The translations under genes were made by a program, and so were the position numbers. Under the pieces are notes generated by a model that was not told the DNA's origin, did not search any database, and saw only the letters and a program-made list of their open reading frames with translations. From assembly GCA_945869735.1 (NCBI GenBank), contig CAMBPQ010000008.1, positions 1-64,000 on the forward strand: DNA of 64,000 nt, in the 5' to 3' direction. This document shows, one piece after another, positions 19,501 through 28,153 of the stretch; within the stretch, counting starts at the first letter, position 1, and every line of letters starts with the position of its first letter. The DNA is from Planctomicrobium piriforme (GTDB taxonomy: Bacteria > Planctomycetota > Planctomycetia > Pirellulales > UBA1268).

Positions 19501-19576
19501 GCGGTAGCACGACCTGCCCCGGGGCAAAAGCGGCCGGCAGCATCACGACGACAGCGGCCAGGAAGGCGCGTCTCAT
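16511..19576 (-). CDS. secreted TPR-like/CHAT-domain-like protein with degenerate catalytic dyad
   Basis: signal peptide MRRAFLAAVVVMLPAAFAPG; repeat-rich helical N-half; C-terminal CHAT pattern GEDIFLAVTNLVAAGAHTAVVSRWRMGGKTCTDLMTEFLRD with DELAGNG and LLPGLQT at catalytic positions. Confidence 0.7.
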   Translation of the reverse strand: MRRAFLAAVVVMLPAAFAPGQVVLPPNVGVPGSAETVPSPGYDLALQALAVGDYAAALDVAGNDYQGGVKIGGQRWIDSIASAAILGECLYEAGRLGDAVARYEEAMLVFAAYPDWLLSVQFPPQPLRPLATPRVATWGRSERNATPAAIPMTMALRQRGADAQDVLQRGGVLTAAYDRTIRPGELMRPLVIAIYRHGSLLGELARESPPLEAATKLLIRRPAPPNHWSQSWIDVAIGAAYWAQGKQDLAGPLLSRGLLVGNQFDHPLTAWGLIMLGRIALDADQPQRAAKLFEEATYAAADFADARALEEAFQWAFTAYRMAGTRGVPTSIGGGCDWARGGLPVLRARLLAVEAECLVASGNIRGAAAALKEIDGRLLRGDAGRGTLGAQAAYAAALLEYAGGDVAAGDGHLDRGLLIARSRTPRLFQTARLVDLCLGGSSAVSERQADTLFGKLLADPLPRDFAADPLGSLATMSAARGDAFETWVAVAARRGEERAIEAAEATMRHRWLASQPLGGRRTAIERLLSADPRSLTPAEAARRAAIVGAQPELAGVIDRMGQLRGTLAVTLAAGAQAGADAAGPAAAKADWNTYRDLTVRRGQLVAAIAAGREPTLIDFPPLTAGTEIRRRLAPRQLLLSFHWTRSGLFGLLESRDRFSIWQVRQAGDLPGEIKSLAKGLCLFDPVSVVSSERLAAGDWRGSAERIERILFENSKVTLAEGIDELVIVPDGWLWYVPFELLPVGSGGAATRMLRDGCRIRYAPTRSLAVMRFESQAVGPIGVHAGRMLRGDKPAVAEETLAHITAAVDRVVPLSAPSVAPLQSAATVCDTLVVFDELAGNGPVASWPLVPPAAGMPGITFGDWLAPPLKRPQRILLPGLQTAAAGGLASAPMRPGEDIFLAVTNLVAAGAHTAVVSRWRMGGKTCTDLMTEFLRDATAADGSSAPAAWQRAVDVVLAEQTDPAREPRLKVAGDGTLGDRPHPLLWAGYLLVDCGEGTYSTEPLPPAARQPPPPPALQAPAK

Positions 19577-19779
19577 GCAACCGTTGTACACCCCGCCGGC
19601 TCTTCGTGGCCCAGCAAAAAGCCGCGGCAGTCTGGGAAGGCACGGCAAGGGGCCTGTCAGTCTGGGTAAGCCCTGGATTCGGTTATGACGGTCGTCCAAA
19701 GTTTGCGGGTCATGACGGCCGATAGAGCAGGTGGATTCGAAGAGGGCAGCCACACTCCAGCCAGAGACGGACTACCGCC

Positions 19780-20061
19780 ATGCACACGTCACTCGCCACG
19801 CTGCCCGCAGTCGCTCCGCGGATCCTGTTGGCGGTCGCTGCCCTCTGCGGCTTGGCGGTCACCGGCTGTCAGGTCGACGTCGGCGGCCAGACGCTGCCCA
19901 GCGCCTATTACCTGCAGGACGACATCCAATACTTCCCGGCGGGCCCCGAGTTCAAGCTCTCGAAGGAAGCGGCGGCCCAGAAGGCCTACAAGAAGGAAAT
20001 CGGAGCCGACGGCTGCAACGGCAACTGCGGCGGAGGCTGCGCCTCTTGCGGCAACCATTGA
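19780..20061 (+). CDS. small putative lipoprotein, Cys-rich C-terminus
   Basis: lipobox LAVTGC; C-terminus CNGNCGGGCASCGNH. Confidence 0.7.
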   Translation: MHTSLATLPAVAPRILLAVAALCGLAVTGCQVDVGGQTLPSAYYLQDDIQYFPAGPEFKLSKEAAAQKAYKKEIGADGCNGNCGGGCASCGNH

Positions 20062-20074
20062 CGGTGTCTGGCCG

Positions 20075-20120
20075 GCCACCCGCATTCCCCGCGCTCGCGC
20101 TTGGGGCTTCCTGACGGGAT
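20075..20120 (-). repeat. REP-like unit A'
   Basis: CCACCCGCATTCCCCGCGCTCGCGCTTGGGGCTTCCTGACGGGA. Confidence 0.85.
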
Positions 20121-20283
20121 GCACACCTCCCGATCGTGAGGAGCCGGTCGGAGACACGCGCAGACGTCGGGGAATCTTTGCGACTCACGAGCGATGCCTC
20201 GTCGGCCACGGGGGCATCCTGTAGCAAAATCCCCCGGCGACGAGCATGCCACCGCCGGCGAACCAATCCGGCACCGTCTCAAG

Positions 20284-20322
20284 GCCACCCGCATTCCCCG
20301 CGCTCGCGAGTGGGGCTTCCTG
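20284..20322 (-). repeat. REP-like unit A'
   Basis: GCCACCCGCATTCCCCGCGCTCGCGAGTGGGGCTTCCTGG. Confidence 0.8.
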
Positions 20323-20526
20323 GCTCTGCAAAAAACAGCCTAAAAACCTCGCCCACTCCGGGATGGTTGCAAGCTTCGCACCAGCCGCTAGACTGCCGCT
20401 CGTGGGTTTAATGCCCTTCTAAGGTCTTATAAATAAGATTTCGTGGGTTTTAAGCCATTTTTTGCAAGTCGCTGGCCAACCTGGATGGCCGGCGAGTGAT
20501 TTCCCGCGGAGGCGGGCGCTTGAGTA

Positions 20527-21024
20527 GTGCGGAACACTATGGCCGCTGCGGCCGATCTGCTGATTGGCGAGTTCGTGCGGGCGCTCGACGAGCGCTTCCG
20601 GCTGGCGATCCCGCCGGAACTCCTCGAACCGCTCCTCGCGGCCGGCCCGAAGCTCGTGCTGGCCAAGGAACGGGCCGGCTGCCTGTCGCTCTGGTCGGCG
20701 GCCCTCTGGAAGCCCCGTATGGATGCGGCGGTCGACGTGGTCCGCAGCAAGATGGAGGCGGGGCTCCTCGCCCAACGCGTGGGCCAGCTCCAGGAACTCG
20801 GCCGGCTGCTCTCGACGCGACACCAGACGGTAACGCTCGCGGGGCGGGCACGGCTGGTGGTGCCCGAGGGATTTCGCGAGTTTCTCAGCGTGGAACCGGG
20901 CGGCAGCCTGCTGGTGGTCGGGGCAGCCGTCTGCGTGGAGCTCTGGCAACCCGCCGCGTGGAGTGCCTACGTCACCAGCGAGATGCCCGGCTTCCGCCGC
21001 CGCATCGACGAACTCACCGCCTGA
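20527..21024 (+). CDS. mraZ: MraZ-like (AbrB-fold) protein
   Basis: two SpoVT/AbrB-like repeats: GEFVRALDERFRLAIPPELLEPL and GRARLVVPEGFREFLSVEPG. Confidence 0.7.
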   Translation: MRNTMAAAADLLIGEFVRALDERFRLAIPPELLEPLLAAGPKLVLAKERAGCLSLWSAALWKPRMDAAVDVVRSKMEAGLLAQRVGQLQELGRLLSTRHQTVTLAGRARLVVPEGFREFLSVEPGGSLLVVGAAVCVELWQPAAWSAYVTSEMPGFRRRIDELTA

Positions 21025-21184
21025 CAAAACACACGACGATCTTTGGTCATGCCCGGGTGGGAGGAAACGGTTTTTCCCTGTCGGTTCCATCCGCTCAGGA
21101 AATTCGATAACCACGGAACGGCCCACAACAGCACGGATGCTGCCGCGGGACCTCCTCCGGGCATGGCCTTTTTGATTCGCGAAG

Positions 21185-22318
21185 CTAGGCGAGCGGGTTG
21201 CCCCGCTCGAGAAGCGGCCACTCGACGCGTCTACCGGACAACGCCGACGCGTAGACGGCGGTGATCATTTCCACCGTCGTGCGGCCGGCATACATGCCCG
21301 TCTCGGGCTCACGATCTTCCGCGATCGCATCAATGAGATCGAGGGCGGCGCGCCGACCCCACGAGGCTCGTTCCGCCGAACGGTCGACGTCGGCCTCGGG
21401 CAGCGGCGATTCGAGGCCCTCAGGGCCAATCGGCTGCCAGGGAAAATCCTTGTCAACCCGCCAAAGCGGCGCCGCGCGGAAGTAGGCATGGGGGATCTGA
21501 TCGGGGCGGATATGGATCGCGCCCGCGGTGCCGACGACGGTGAGGCCGAAGTTTGGCTGCTTGAGCCCCGCATCGCGGACGCTGGCGAAGTAACCCACGG
21601 GCCCGTCAGCCATTCCAAACATCGCCGTGATTGAATCACTGGCGATCAGACCAAGCCCCTCCGGACCGTCGACGGCATCGGCCTTGGTGATCGCCCTGCC
21701 CCCGACCGCGACCGCCGCTTCACACCACTTCGGCTCACCTGCCAGATCGGCCATCATGTCGAGCACATGACAACCGAGCACCGAGAGATCCTCGCCGCCG
21801 CCCCGATGATCTTCCTTGCCACGGCCGCGAACCTCGAGCACCTTGCCGATCCGGCCGGCCTCGATGACATCCTTGGCCGCGGCGTAGGCGGGCGAATGCC
21901 GGTTGACGAACGCCAGGGTGAGTTTTGCATTGGCCTTCGTGCAGGCGGCGATCACGTCATCGGCCTCGGCGAGCGTGCGAACAAAGGGCTTCTCGAGGAA
22001 GATCCCCTTCGCGCCCGCCTCGGCGGCCGCGATCGCCATCTCGGCGTGGCAGTCGATATGCCGCATGCAAAGGGCGACGATGTCGGGCTTCACCTCGGCG
22101 AGCATCTTTCGCCAGTCACGATAGGCCGTGCCCTGCTTTGCCACGTCGAGTTTGAGGCGAGCCACCGCCTTTCCGAGCCCCTCCTCCGACTCGTCGGCCA
22201 CGGCAACGATCTCCGCCGTCTCGATGTCGGCCCAGAGTTCATCGATCGCATGCCCCCAATCGCCGCGGCCAGTCCGGCCGATCACCGCCACCCGCAGAGG
22301 ATCCATTGTGAACTCCAT
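21185..22318 (-). CDS. Gfo/Idh/MocA-family oxidoreductase
   Basis: RVAVIGRTGRGDWGHA, GIFLEKPFVRTLAEADDVI, GGEDLSVLGCHVLDMMADLAG. Confidence 0.85.
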   Translation of the reverse strand: MEFTMDPLRVAVIGRTGRGDWGHAIDELWADIETAEIVAVADESEEGLGKAVARLKLDVAKQGTAYRDWRKMLAEVKPDIVALCMRHIDCHAEMAIAAAEAGAKGIFLEKPFVRTLAEADDVIAACTKANAKLTLAFVNRHSPAYAAAKDVIEAGRIGKVLEVRGRGKEDHRGGGEDLSVLGCHVLDMMADLAGEPKWCEAAVAVGGRAITKADAVDGPEGLGLIASDSITAMFGMADGPVGYFASVRDAGLKQPNFGLTVVGTAGAIHIRPDQIPHAYFRAAPLWRVDKDFPWQPIGPEGLESPLPEADVDRSAERASWGRRAALDLIDAIAEDREPETGMYAGRTTVEMITAVYASALSGRRVEWPLLERGNPLA

Positions 22319-22399
22319 CGAGGTTCGAGTTTTCTTCACCCATAAAACGGAAGAAGCCGTTGCGCCGACATCCTACCCGCCGTTTGGCGGGCCGTCGGA

Positions 22400-22993
22400 T
22401 CACGTGCCGGCAAACCCGGCCTTCGCGAGGCCGTCGAGAAACATCTGCACCGCCGAAGCGACGAGTACCATTCCCATCACGCGTTCAAACGCCGTCAGGC
22501 CCTTGGGCCCCAGAAACTCGCTGATCTTCGCCCCCAAGAGCAGGATCACGGCCGAGGCACTCCACGCCAGCGTGAGCGCCAGCAGCCACTCACCGTGCCG
22601 CCCGGGCTCGCGACTCGTCATCAAGATCACGGTGGCAAGCGCCGACGGGCCCGCGATGTAGGGCACGGCCAGGGGCACGATGAAGGGCTCGCCGTCGACG
22701 TCTTCACCGAGTGAGCCGTGGTGGGCTGGAAACACCATCCGCAGTGCGATCAGAAACAGCACGATGCCGCCGGCGAGCGTGAGTGCCGGCTCAGAGATCC
22801 CGAGCAGCGAGAGCAGCGGCCGGCCCACGAACAGAAACATCACGAGCAACGCGTAGGCCACGAGCAGTTCACGGCCCACAATCCAGAGCCGCCGGCTCGG
22901 ATCGACGGGTTTGAGCGCGGCAAGGAACAGCGGCACGTTCCCCAAGGGATCCATCACGAAAAAAAGCAGGATCGCCGCAGATGCCAGTGTCAT
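22400..22993 (-). CDS. MarC-family integral membrane protein
   Basis: FFVMDPLGNVPLFLAALKP, VPLAVPYIAGPSALATVILM; upstream start 23027 also possible. Confidence 0.85.
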   Translation of the reverse strand: MTLASAAILLFFVMDPLGNVPLFLAALKPVDPSRRLWIVGRELLVAYALLVMFLFVGRPLLSLLGISEPALTLAGGIVLFLIALRMVFPAHHGSLGEDVDGEPFIVPLAVPYIAGPSALATVILMTSREPGRHGEWLLALTLAWSASAVILLLGAKISEFLGPKGLTAFERVMGMVLVASAVQMFLDGLAKAGFAGT

Positions 22994-23053
22994 CGGTATG
23001 ATCCTTGGGGAGTCATCCTGGATCATCACCCCGGGCCGGTTCAGCGGCAAGAC

Positions 23054-24001
23054 ATGGCCCACGATCATTCGCACCGCCACGAAGCAAACTGCGGCCATCC
23101 GCATGGGCACGGCCACGGGCTCTCGCCCGAGAAACTCGACCGCGCGATGAGCCTCGGTATCGGGCTCAATCTGGCGTTTGTGGCGGCTGAGGTAGCCGCG
23201 GGGCTGTGGGCCGGGTCGCTGGCACTGTTGGCCGACGCCGGGCATAACGCCGGCGATGTGCTCGGCCTCCTGCTCGCCTGGGGGGCAAGTTGGCTGGCAC
23301 GGCGGCCGCCGTCGCGTCGCTACACCTGGGGCCTGCGGCGGTCGACGATCTACGCGGCGCTGGCCAACGCGGTGCTGCTCTTGGTCGCCTGCGGCTCGAT
23401 TGTCTGGGAAGCCATCCACCGGCTGTCCGCCCCAGAGCGGGTGGCCGGCCCGACCGTGATCGTGGTGGCGGCCATCGGCGTGGTGATCAACACGCTCACC
23501 GCCCTGCTCTTCATCCGCGGTCATGCTGACACCAACGTCCGCGGCGCCTTTCTCCACATGGCGGCCGACGCGGCGGTGTCGATGGGCGTGGTGATCGCGG
23601 GCCTTGCGATTGCCTTCACCGGGGCGACCTGGATCGACCCGCTGGTGAGCATCGCGATCGCGGCGGCGATCGTGGCAGGCACCTGGGGGCTGTTTCGCGA
23701 GAACCTCGACCTCGCGCTCGACGCGGTGCCCCGCGGCGTGGAACCAGAGGCGATCACGGAGGCGCTCGCCACGGTCGCCGGCGTGAGCGAGGTGCATGAT
23801 CTCCATGTGTGGGGCGCGAGCACCTCGGAGATCTCGCTCACCGCCCACCTTGTCACATTCGAAGGATCAGACCGTGACGCGATGCTCGAGGCGGCGCACG
23901 CAATGCTTCGTGAACGCTTCCGAATCGCGCACGCGACGATCCAGATCGAGAGCGACGCCGCCTGCACCGCCTGCCCGCAACGGCCGACCGAGGCGCTCTG
24001 A
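23054..24001 (+). CDS. CDF-family cation efflux transporter
   Basis: His-rich N-terminus; SLALLADAGHNAGDVLGLLLAW; HMAADAAVSMGVV. Confidence 0.92.
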   Translation: MAHDHSHRHEANCGHPHGHGHGLSPEKLDRAMSLGIGLNLAFVAAEVAAGLWAGSLALLADAGHNAGDVLGLLLAWGASWLARRPPSRRYTWGLRRSTIYAALANAVLLLVACGSIVWEAIHRLSAPERVAGPTVIVVAAIGVVINTLTALLFIRGHADTNVRGAFLHMAADAAVSMGVVIAGLAIAFTGATWIDPLVSIAIAAAIVAGTWGLFRENLDLALDAVPRGVEPEAITEALATVAGVSEVHDLHVWGASTSEISLTAHLVTFEGSDRDAMLEAAHAMLRERFRIAHATIQIESDAACTACPQRPTEAL

Positions 24002-24057
24002 ACACCGCCCCTCCACAGGGAAGCCCCGCTCGCCAGACTCGAGAAACTGCTCCGGCT

Positions 24058-25491
24058 TCAGCCGCGGACGGCAGACCGGGCGATGCCAGCGAGCATCCGC
24101 TGAAACACGAGCTCGTGGAGCGGCCAGATCGCATACCAATAGGCCAGGCCCCCGAGCCCCCGTGGGTCGAAGACCGCCGTCTGGTGGATCGTGACGTCGC
24201 CGTCACGGGGCACCACCTCGAACTCCAGCCAGCCACGGCCGGGCATCTTCATCTCGGCGGCCAGTCGCAGCCGTCTTGGCGGGTCGCAGAACTCCACCTT
24301 CCAGCAGTCGAGTACCTCGCCGGTGCAGAGTTTCTCGGGGTCGCGGCGACCGCGGGCCATGCCCGGCCCGCCGATGGCCTGATCCATCCAACCGCGGAGC
24401 GTCCAGAGCCAGTTGCAGGCATACCAGCCGTTGGGGCCGCCGATCCGCTCGATGGCCGCGAACGCCCGCGCGGGGGTCACGGCGATCACCACGTGACGAT
24501 GGTCGACGAGCCGCGTCCCCGCGTGCCTGCCGCCGTAGCGATGCGGCAGATCCTCGACGTCGGCGAAATCAGCCCAGCGCTTTCCGGCAAACTCGCGGTC
24601 CTCGTGCTGCCCCGCTTCGCGAACCGCCGTCTGCAGGTCGCGGGGCCGGATCGCGAACTCCCGCCGGGCGGCGTCATTCGTGACCACCGTGGGATTTTTC
24701 AGGCCGTCGATCAACTTGCGTCCCACCTTCGAATATCGGGGCGTGACCAGTTTGAGCCACAGGCTCGAGAGCCGGGGCGTCAGCACGGGCACCGGGATCA
24801 TCAGGCGGCGTAGGCCACGCTGCCGGGAGTACTCGTGCATGATCGCGCCATACGACACCTTGTCAGGGCCGCCGATCTCAAAAATCCGTGGTGCCCCGGG
24901 GGGCAGGTCGATGGCGGCCGAAAGATAAGCGACCACATCGTCAATCGCGATCGGCTGCGTGGGCGTGGCGAGCCATGCCGGACAGATCATCACCGGGAGC
25001 CGTTCGACGAGCGTCCGTACCAGGTCAAATGAAAAGCTGCCCGCCCCCACGATGATGGACGCCCGAAACTCGACCACGTCGAGACCGCTAGCGCGGAGGA
25101 TCGACCCCACCTCGTGGCGGCTGCGGAGATGAGCTGACAGCCGCTCATCGTCGTCGACCCCGAGTCCGCCAAGATAGATGATCCGCTTCACCCCACCGGC
25201 CACGGCCGCTGCCGCAAACTGCTCCGCCGCCAACCGATCGGCGCGCTCGAAGTCGACACCGCTCTCCATCGAGTGCACGAGCCAATACGCCACGTCGATG
25301 CCAGCGCAGGCCCGCTCGAGGTCGGCGGGATTGGTGGCGTCGCCCGCCAGCACCTCCGTGGTCGCGGCCGTCTTGCCGGCGAGTTTCTCGGGCCGTCGCA
25401 CAAGGCAATGGACGTCGAGACCGCGCCGCTCGAGTTCCACCAACAAACAGCCACCGACATAGCCCGTGGCACCGGTAAGAAGGATTTTCAT
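24058..25491 (-). CDS. SDR-family NAD(P)-binding protein with C-terminal DUF2867
   Basis: MKILLTGATGYVGGCLLVELERRG; C-terminal WRLxxEMKMPGRGWLEFEV-type region. Confidence 0.85.
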   Translation of the reverse strand: MKILLTGATGYVGGCLLVELERRGLDVHCLVRRPEKLAGKTAATTEVLAGDATNPADLERACAGIDVAYWLVHSMESGVDFERADRLAAEQFAAAAVAGGVKRIIYLGGLGVDDDERLSAHLRSRHEVGSILRASGLDVVEFRASIIVGAGSFSFDLVRTLVERLPVMICPAWLATPTQPIAIDDVVAYLSAAIDLPPGAPRIFEIGGPDKVSYGAIMHEYSRQRGLRRLMIPVPVLTPRLSSLWLKLVTPRYSKVGRKLIDGLKNPTVVTNDAARREFAIRPRDLQTAVREAGQHEDREFAGKRWADFADVEDLPHRYGGRHAGTRLVDHRHVVIAVTPARAFAAIERIGGPNGWYACNWLWTLRGWMDQAIGGPGMARGRRDPEKLCTGEVLDCWKVEFCDPPRRLRLAAEMKMPGRGWLEFEVVPRDGDVTIHQTAVFDPRGLGGLAYWYAIWPLHELVFQRMLAGIARSAVRG

Positions 25492-25587
25492 ACGCGTAGT
25501 TTAGGCGATCGGCAGACTTATGCCTCATGGTCCCCACCGCTCACACGATTGGGCTTTTTGAGGTAAGCGAGCAGGCGTTCGCGGCCG

Positions 25588-26454
25588 CTACGGATTATCT
25601 CGCTCAAACGCCTCGTTCATCCGCTCGGCGATGAGCGGCGGCGTGTCGGTCTTGAGCCCGTAGAGAAACCACCGCACCCGCTGCTCGCTGGAGCCGTGCG
25701 TAAACCCCTCGGGCACGACGTAGCCCTGTGCCTGTTTCTGAATCCGATCATCGCCGATTGCGGCAGCCGCGTTGACCGCCTCGCGGATGTCCTCCTCGTC
25801 GAGAACGCCCGCGTACTGGGCCATGTGGCGGGCCCAGACGCCGGCGAGGTAGTCGGCCTGGAGTTCCATGCGGACGGAGAGTTTGTTGTAGTCGGCCTGC
25901 GAGAGCCGCCGTTGCATCGACTGCACTCGCTCGCTGATGCCGAGTTGATTCTGGACATGGTGCCCGATCTCGTGGGCAATCACGTAGGCCTGGGCAAAGT
26001 CGCCCGGGGCCCCAAACCGCCGCTTGAGCTCCTCGTAGAAGACGGGGTCGATGTAGACCGTCTTGTCGAGCGGGCAATAGAAGGGCCCCGCCCCAGCGTC
26101 GGCGATGCCGCAGCCGCTCTGCACACGGCCGGTGAAGATCACGAGCCGCGGCGGAACGAACCGCTTCCCGAAGGCCTTTGGAAAGATTGCCGACCAGACG
26201 TCCTCGTTGTCGGCGAGCACCGTCTTGAGAAACTTGCTCACCTCGTCATTGACGGGCTTGCCAGGAGCGGCCTGCGGCGCGGGACCACCCACGAGCTCGG
26301 GGGCGATCCGCATGAGCTGGATTGGGTCGACCCCGAGAAACATCATCACGACCATGATCAGGAGCGTGAGCAGTCCGCCACCCAACACCGCCTGCTGCCC
26401 CGCGCTGCGTCGATCTTCGACGTTCGCGCTCTGTCGCCTGCCTTCCCAACGCAT
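25588..26454 (-). CDS. neutral zinc metallopeptidase (YpfJ-like)
   Basis: FYCPLDKTVYIDPVFYEEL, AYVIAHEIGHHVQNQLG. Confidence 0.9.
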   Translation of the reverse strand: MRWEGRRQSANVEDRRSAGQQAVLGGGLLTLLIMVVMMFLGVDPIQLMRIAPELVGGPAPQAAPGKPVNDEVSKFLKTVLADNEDVWSAIFPKAFGKRFVPPRLVIFTGRVQSGCGIADAGAGPFYCPLDKTVYIDPVFYEELKRRFGAPGDFAQAYVIAHEIGHHVQNQLGISERVQSMQRRLSQADYNKLSVRMELQADYLAGVWARHMAQYAGVLDEEDIREAVNAAAAIGDDRIQKQAQGYVVPEGFTHGSSEQRVRWFLYGLKTDTPPLIAERMNEAFERDNP

Positions 26455-26547
26455 GGTTGTCTCATCTCCGGGGGTATGCCACCGTTCAGCGGCAGCAAGC
26501 GGATTCTAGAGAACCGCCTCGACGACTGCATCCGTCGGGCGCCGTGG

Positions 26548-26670
26548 CGGGCGGATTCCCCGCGCTCGCGCTTGGGGCTTCCTGACGGGAGGCGGCGCGA
26601 ATCGGCACGCGCTGCGTCGGGTGCCCTCAAAAAGCCCGGAGCGCAAGCGATGGGTATACGGGTGGCGACC
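26548..26670. repeat. REP-like A' then B
   Basis: GCGGATTCCCCGCGCTCGCGCTTGGGGCTTCCTGACGGGAGG ... CAAAAAGCCCGGAGCGCAAGCGATGGGTATACGGGTGGCGAC. Confidence 0.88.
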
Positions 26671-26685
26671 GCGGGCGTGGCCGCG

Positions 26686-28086
26686 TCAATCCTCGGGGAG
26701 TGGTCGGCCCTTGGTTTCCGGGAGGAATACCAGCGCCACCAGCCCGAGCAGGAAAATCACGCTCATGAACGAGCAAGCGTTGCGGAAGGCGACGAGCTTA
26801 GCCTCCGGCGTCGTGGCGCCGGCCTTGAGCGCGGCCTGGAGCGTGCCGAGCGTGAACGGACCGCTCGCCGCCAGAAACCGGCCGACGTTGTAGCAGAAGC
26901 TTGTGCCCGTGCTCCGCAGGCTCGTGGGGAAGAGCTCCGGCAGGTAGATCGCGAAGCCGGCAAACAGAGCGAGCTGACACGCCCCCATGATCGCGCTCAT
27001 CCAGATGTCGCCACGGCCGTTAAACATCTGGAAGTAGGCCACCGTTGCCACGAGAGCCGCCACGAAGGCAATCGCGAACGCCGGCTTGCGACCCATGCCC
27101 TGGGCCATTCGGGTAAACAGCAGCATCCCGAAAAATGCGCCGATATTCTGGACGATCGAGTTGACGCCGATCCAGAACTGCTTCGTGCCGGCGATCTTAT
27201 CGGCGGGCACACCCTCCTTTATGAGCGACTGCTGCATCACGTCGCCGACGAGCTCGGGGCTGAAAAAGCCAATGCCCCAGAGGCCGATCACGCCCGCCAC
27301 GCAGAGCATCATGCCGAGCAGCGCCGGCTTTTGCCACCGCGGGTCGCCCAGGAGCGCTGAGTAGGAGCCAAACCGCACCCCCGCGGCCTTACCCGCGGCC
27401 CGCGCCTTCACCCATTTCTCTGGCTCTTTGAGCCGCACCTGAATGAAGACACAGAGAAAGGCCGGGATCGCCCCGACCAGAAACATGTATTTCCAGCCAG
27501 TGCCCGCGGTGATCGCCTTCGTCGCTTCGAGGTGGCCCATGTACATGCTGACGCAGCCCGCCGTGATGTTGCCCAGCGCCGAGAGTGCCTGGAGCAGGCC
27601 GAGGGCCCCGGTCCGAGAGCGGTCGGGGAGCGTGTCGGCGACGAGGGCCACGGCCAAGCCGAACACCCCGCCGACCCCCATTCCCGTCAGAAAGCGGTAG
27701 GTCGCGAAGTCGATCCAGCCCTTCGAGAAGGCCGAGAGCCCGGTGCAGACCGAGTAGATCAGCACCGTGAGCGTGAGCATCTTGGCCCGGCCGTAGCGGT
27801 CGCCCAGTGATCCAAAGATCAGGCCGCCGAGCGCCCACCCCGCGACGAAAATGCTGGTGGCGTAGCCACCATAGAGTTTGGGGTCCATGCCCGCGGGAAG
27901 CAGCGATTCCATCGCGCTGTTGCGAGCCAGCAGAAAGAGCTGCTGGTCGAGGCAGTCAAACATCCACGCCAGCGACGCGACCATAAACACAAACCAGTGG
28001 TAGGGCGTGAGATCGCGATACCAGGGGCCTGCGTCGGCTGCGACTGGGGAAACGCGGCTCGTGGTGGCCGACGGCGTGCGTGCCAT
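26686..28086 (-). CDS. MFS transporter
   Basis: 12-TM pattern, GSLGDRYGRAKML, FLPETKGRPLPED. Confidence 0.9.
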   Translation of the reverse strand: MARTPSATTSRVSPVAADAGPWYRDLTPYHWFVFMVASLAWMFDCLDQQLFLLARNSAMESLLPAGMDPKLYGGYATSIFVAGWALGGLIFGSLGDRYGRAKMLTLTVLIYSVCTGLSAFSKGWIDFATYRFLTGMGVGGVFGLAVALVADTLPDRSRTGALGLLQALSALGNITAGCVSMYMGHLEATKAITAGTGWKYMFLVGAIPAFLCVFIQVRLKEPEKWVKARAAGKAAGVRFGSYSALLGDPRWQKPALLGMMLCVAGVIGLWGIGFFSPELVGDVMQQSLIKEGVPADKIAGTKQFWIGVNSIVQNIGAFFGMLLFTRMAQGMGRKPAFAIAFVAALVATVAYFQMFNGRGDIWMSAIMGACQLALFAGFAIYLPELFPTSLRSTGTSFCYNVGRFLAASGPFTLGTLQAALKAGATTPEAKLVAFRNACSFMSVIFLLGLVALVFLPETKGRPLPED

Positions 28087-28153
28087 ACGTATTGGTCCTT
28101 TGAGTGAGCCGCCGCTCGAGCGAAGGCCAGAATCCATCCAGCGACTACAGGTC

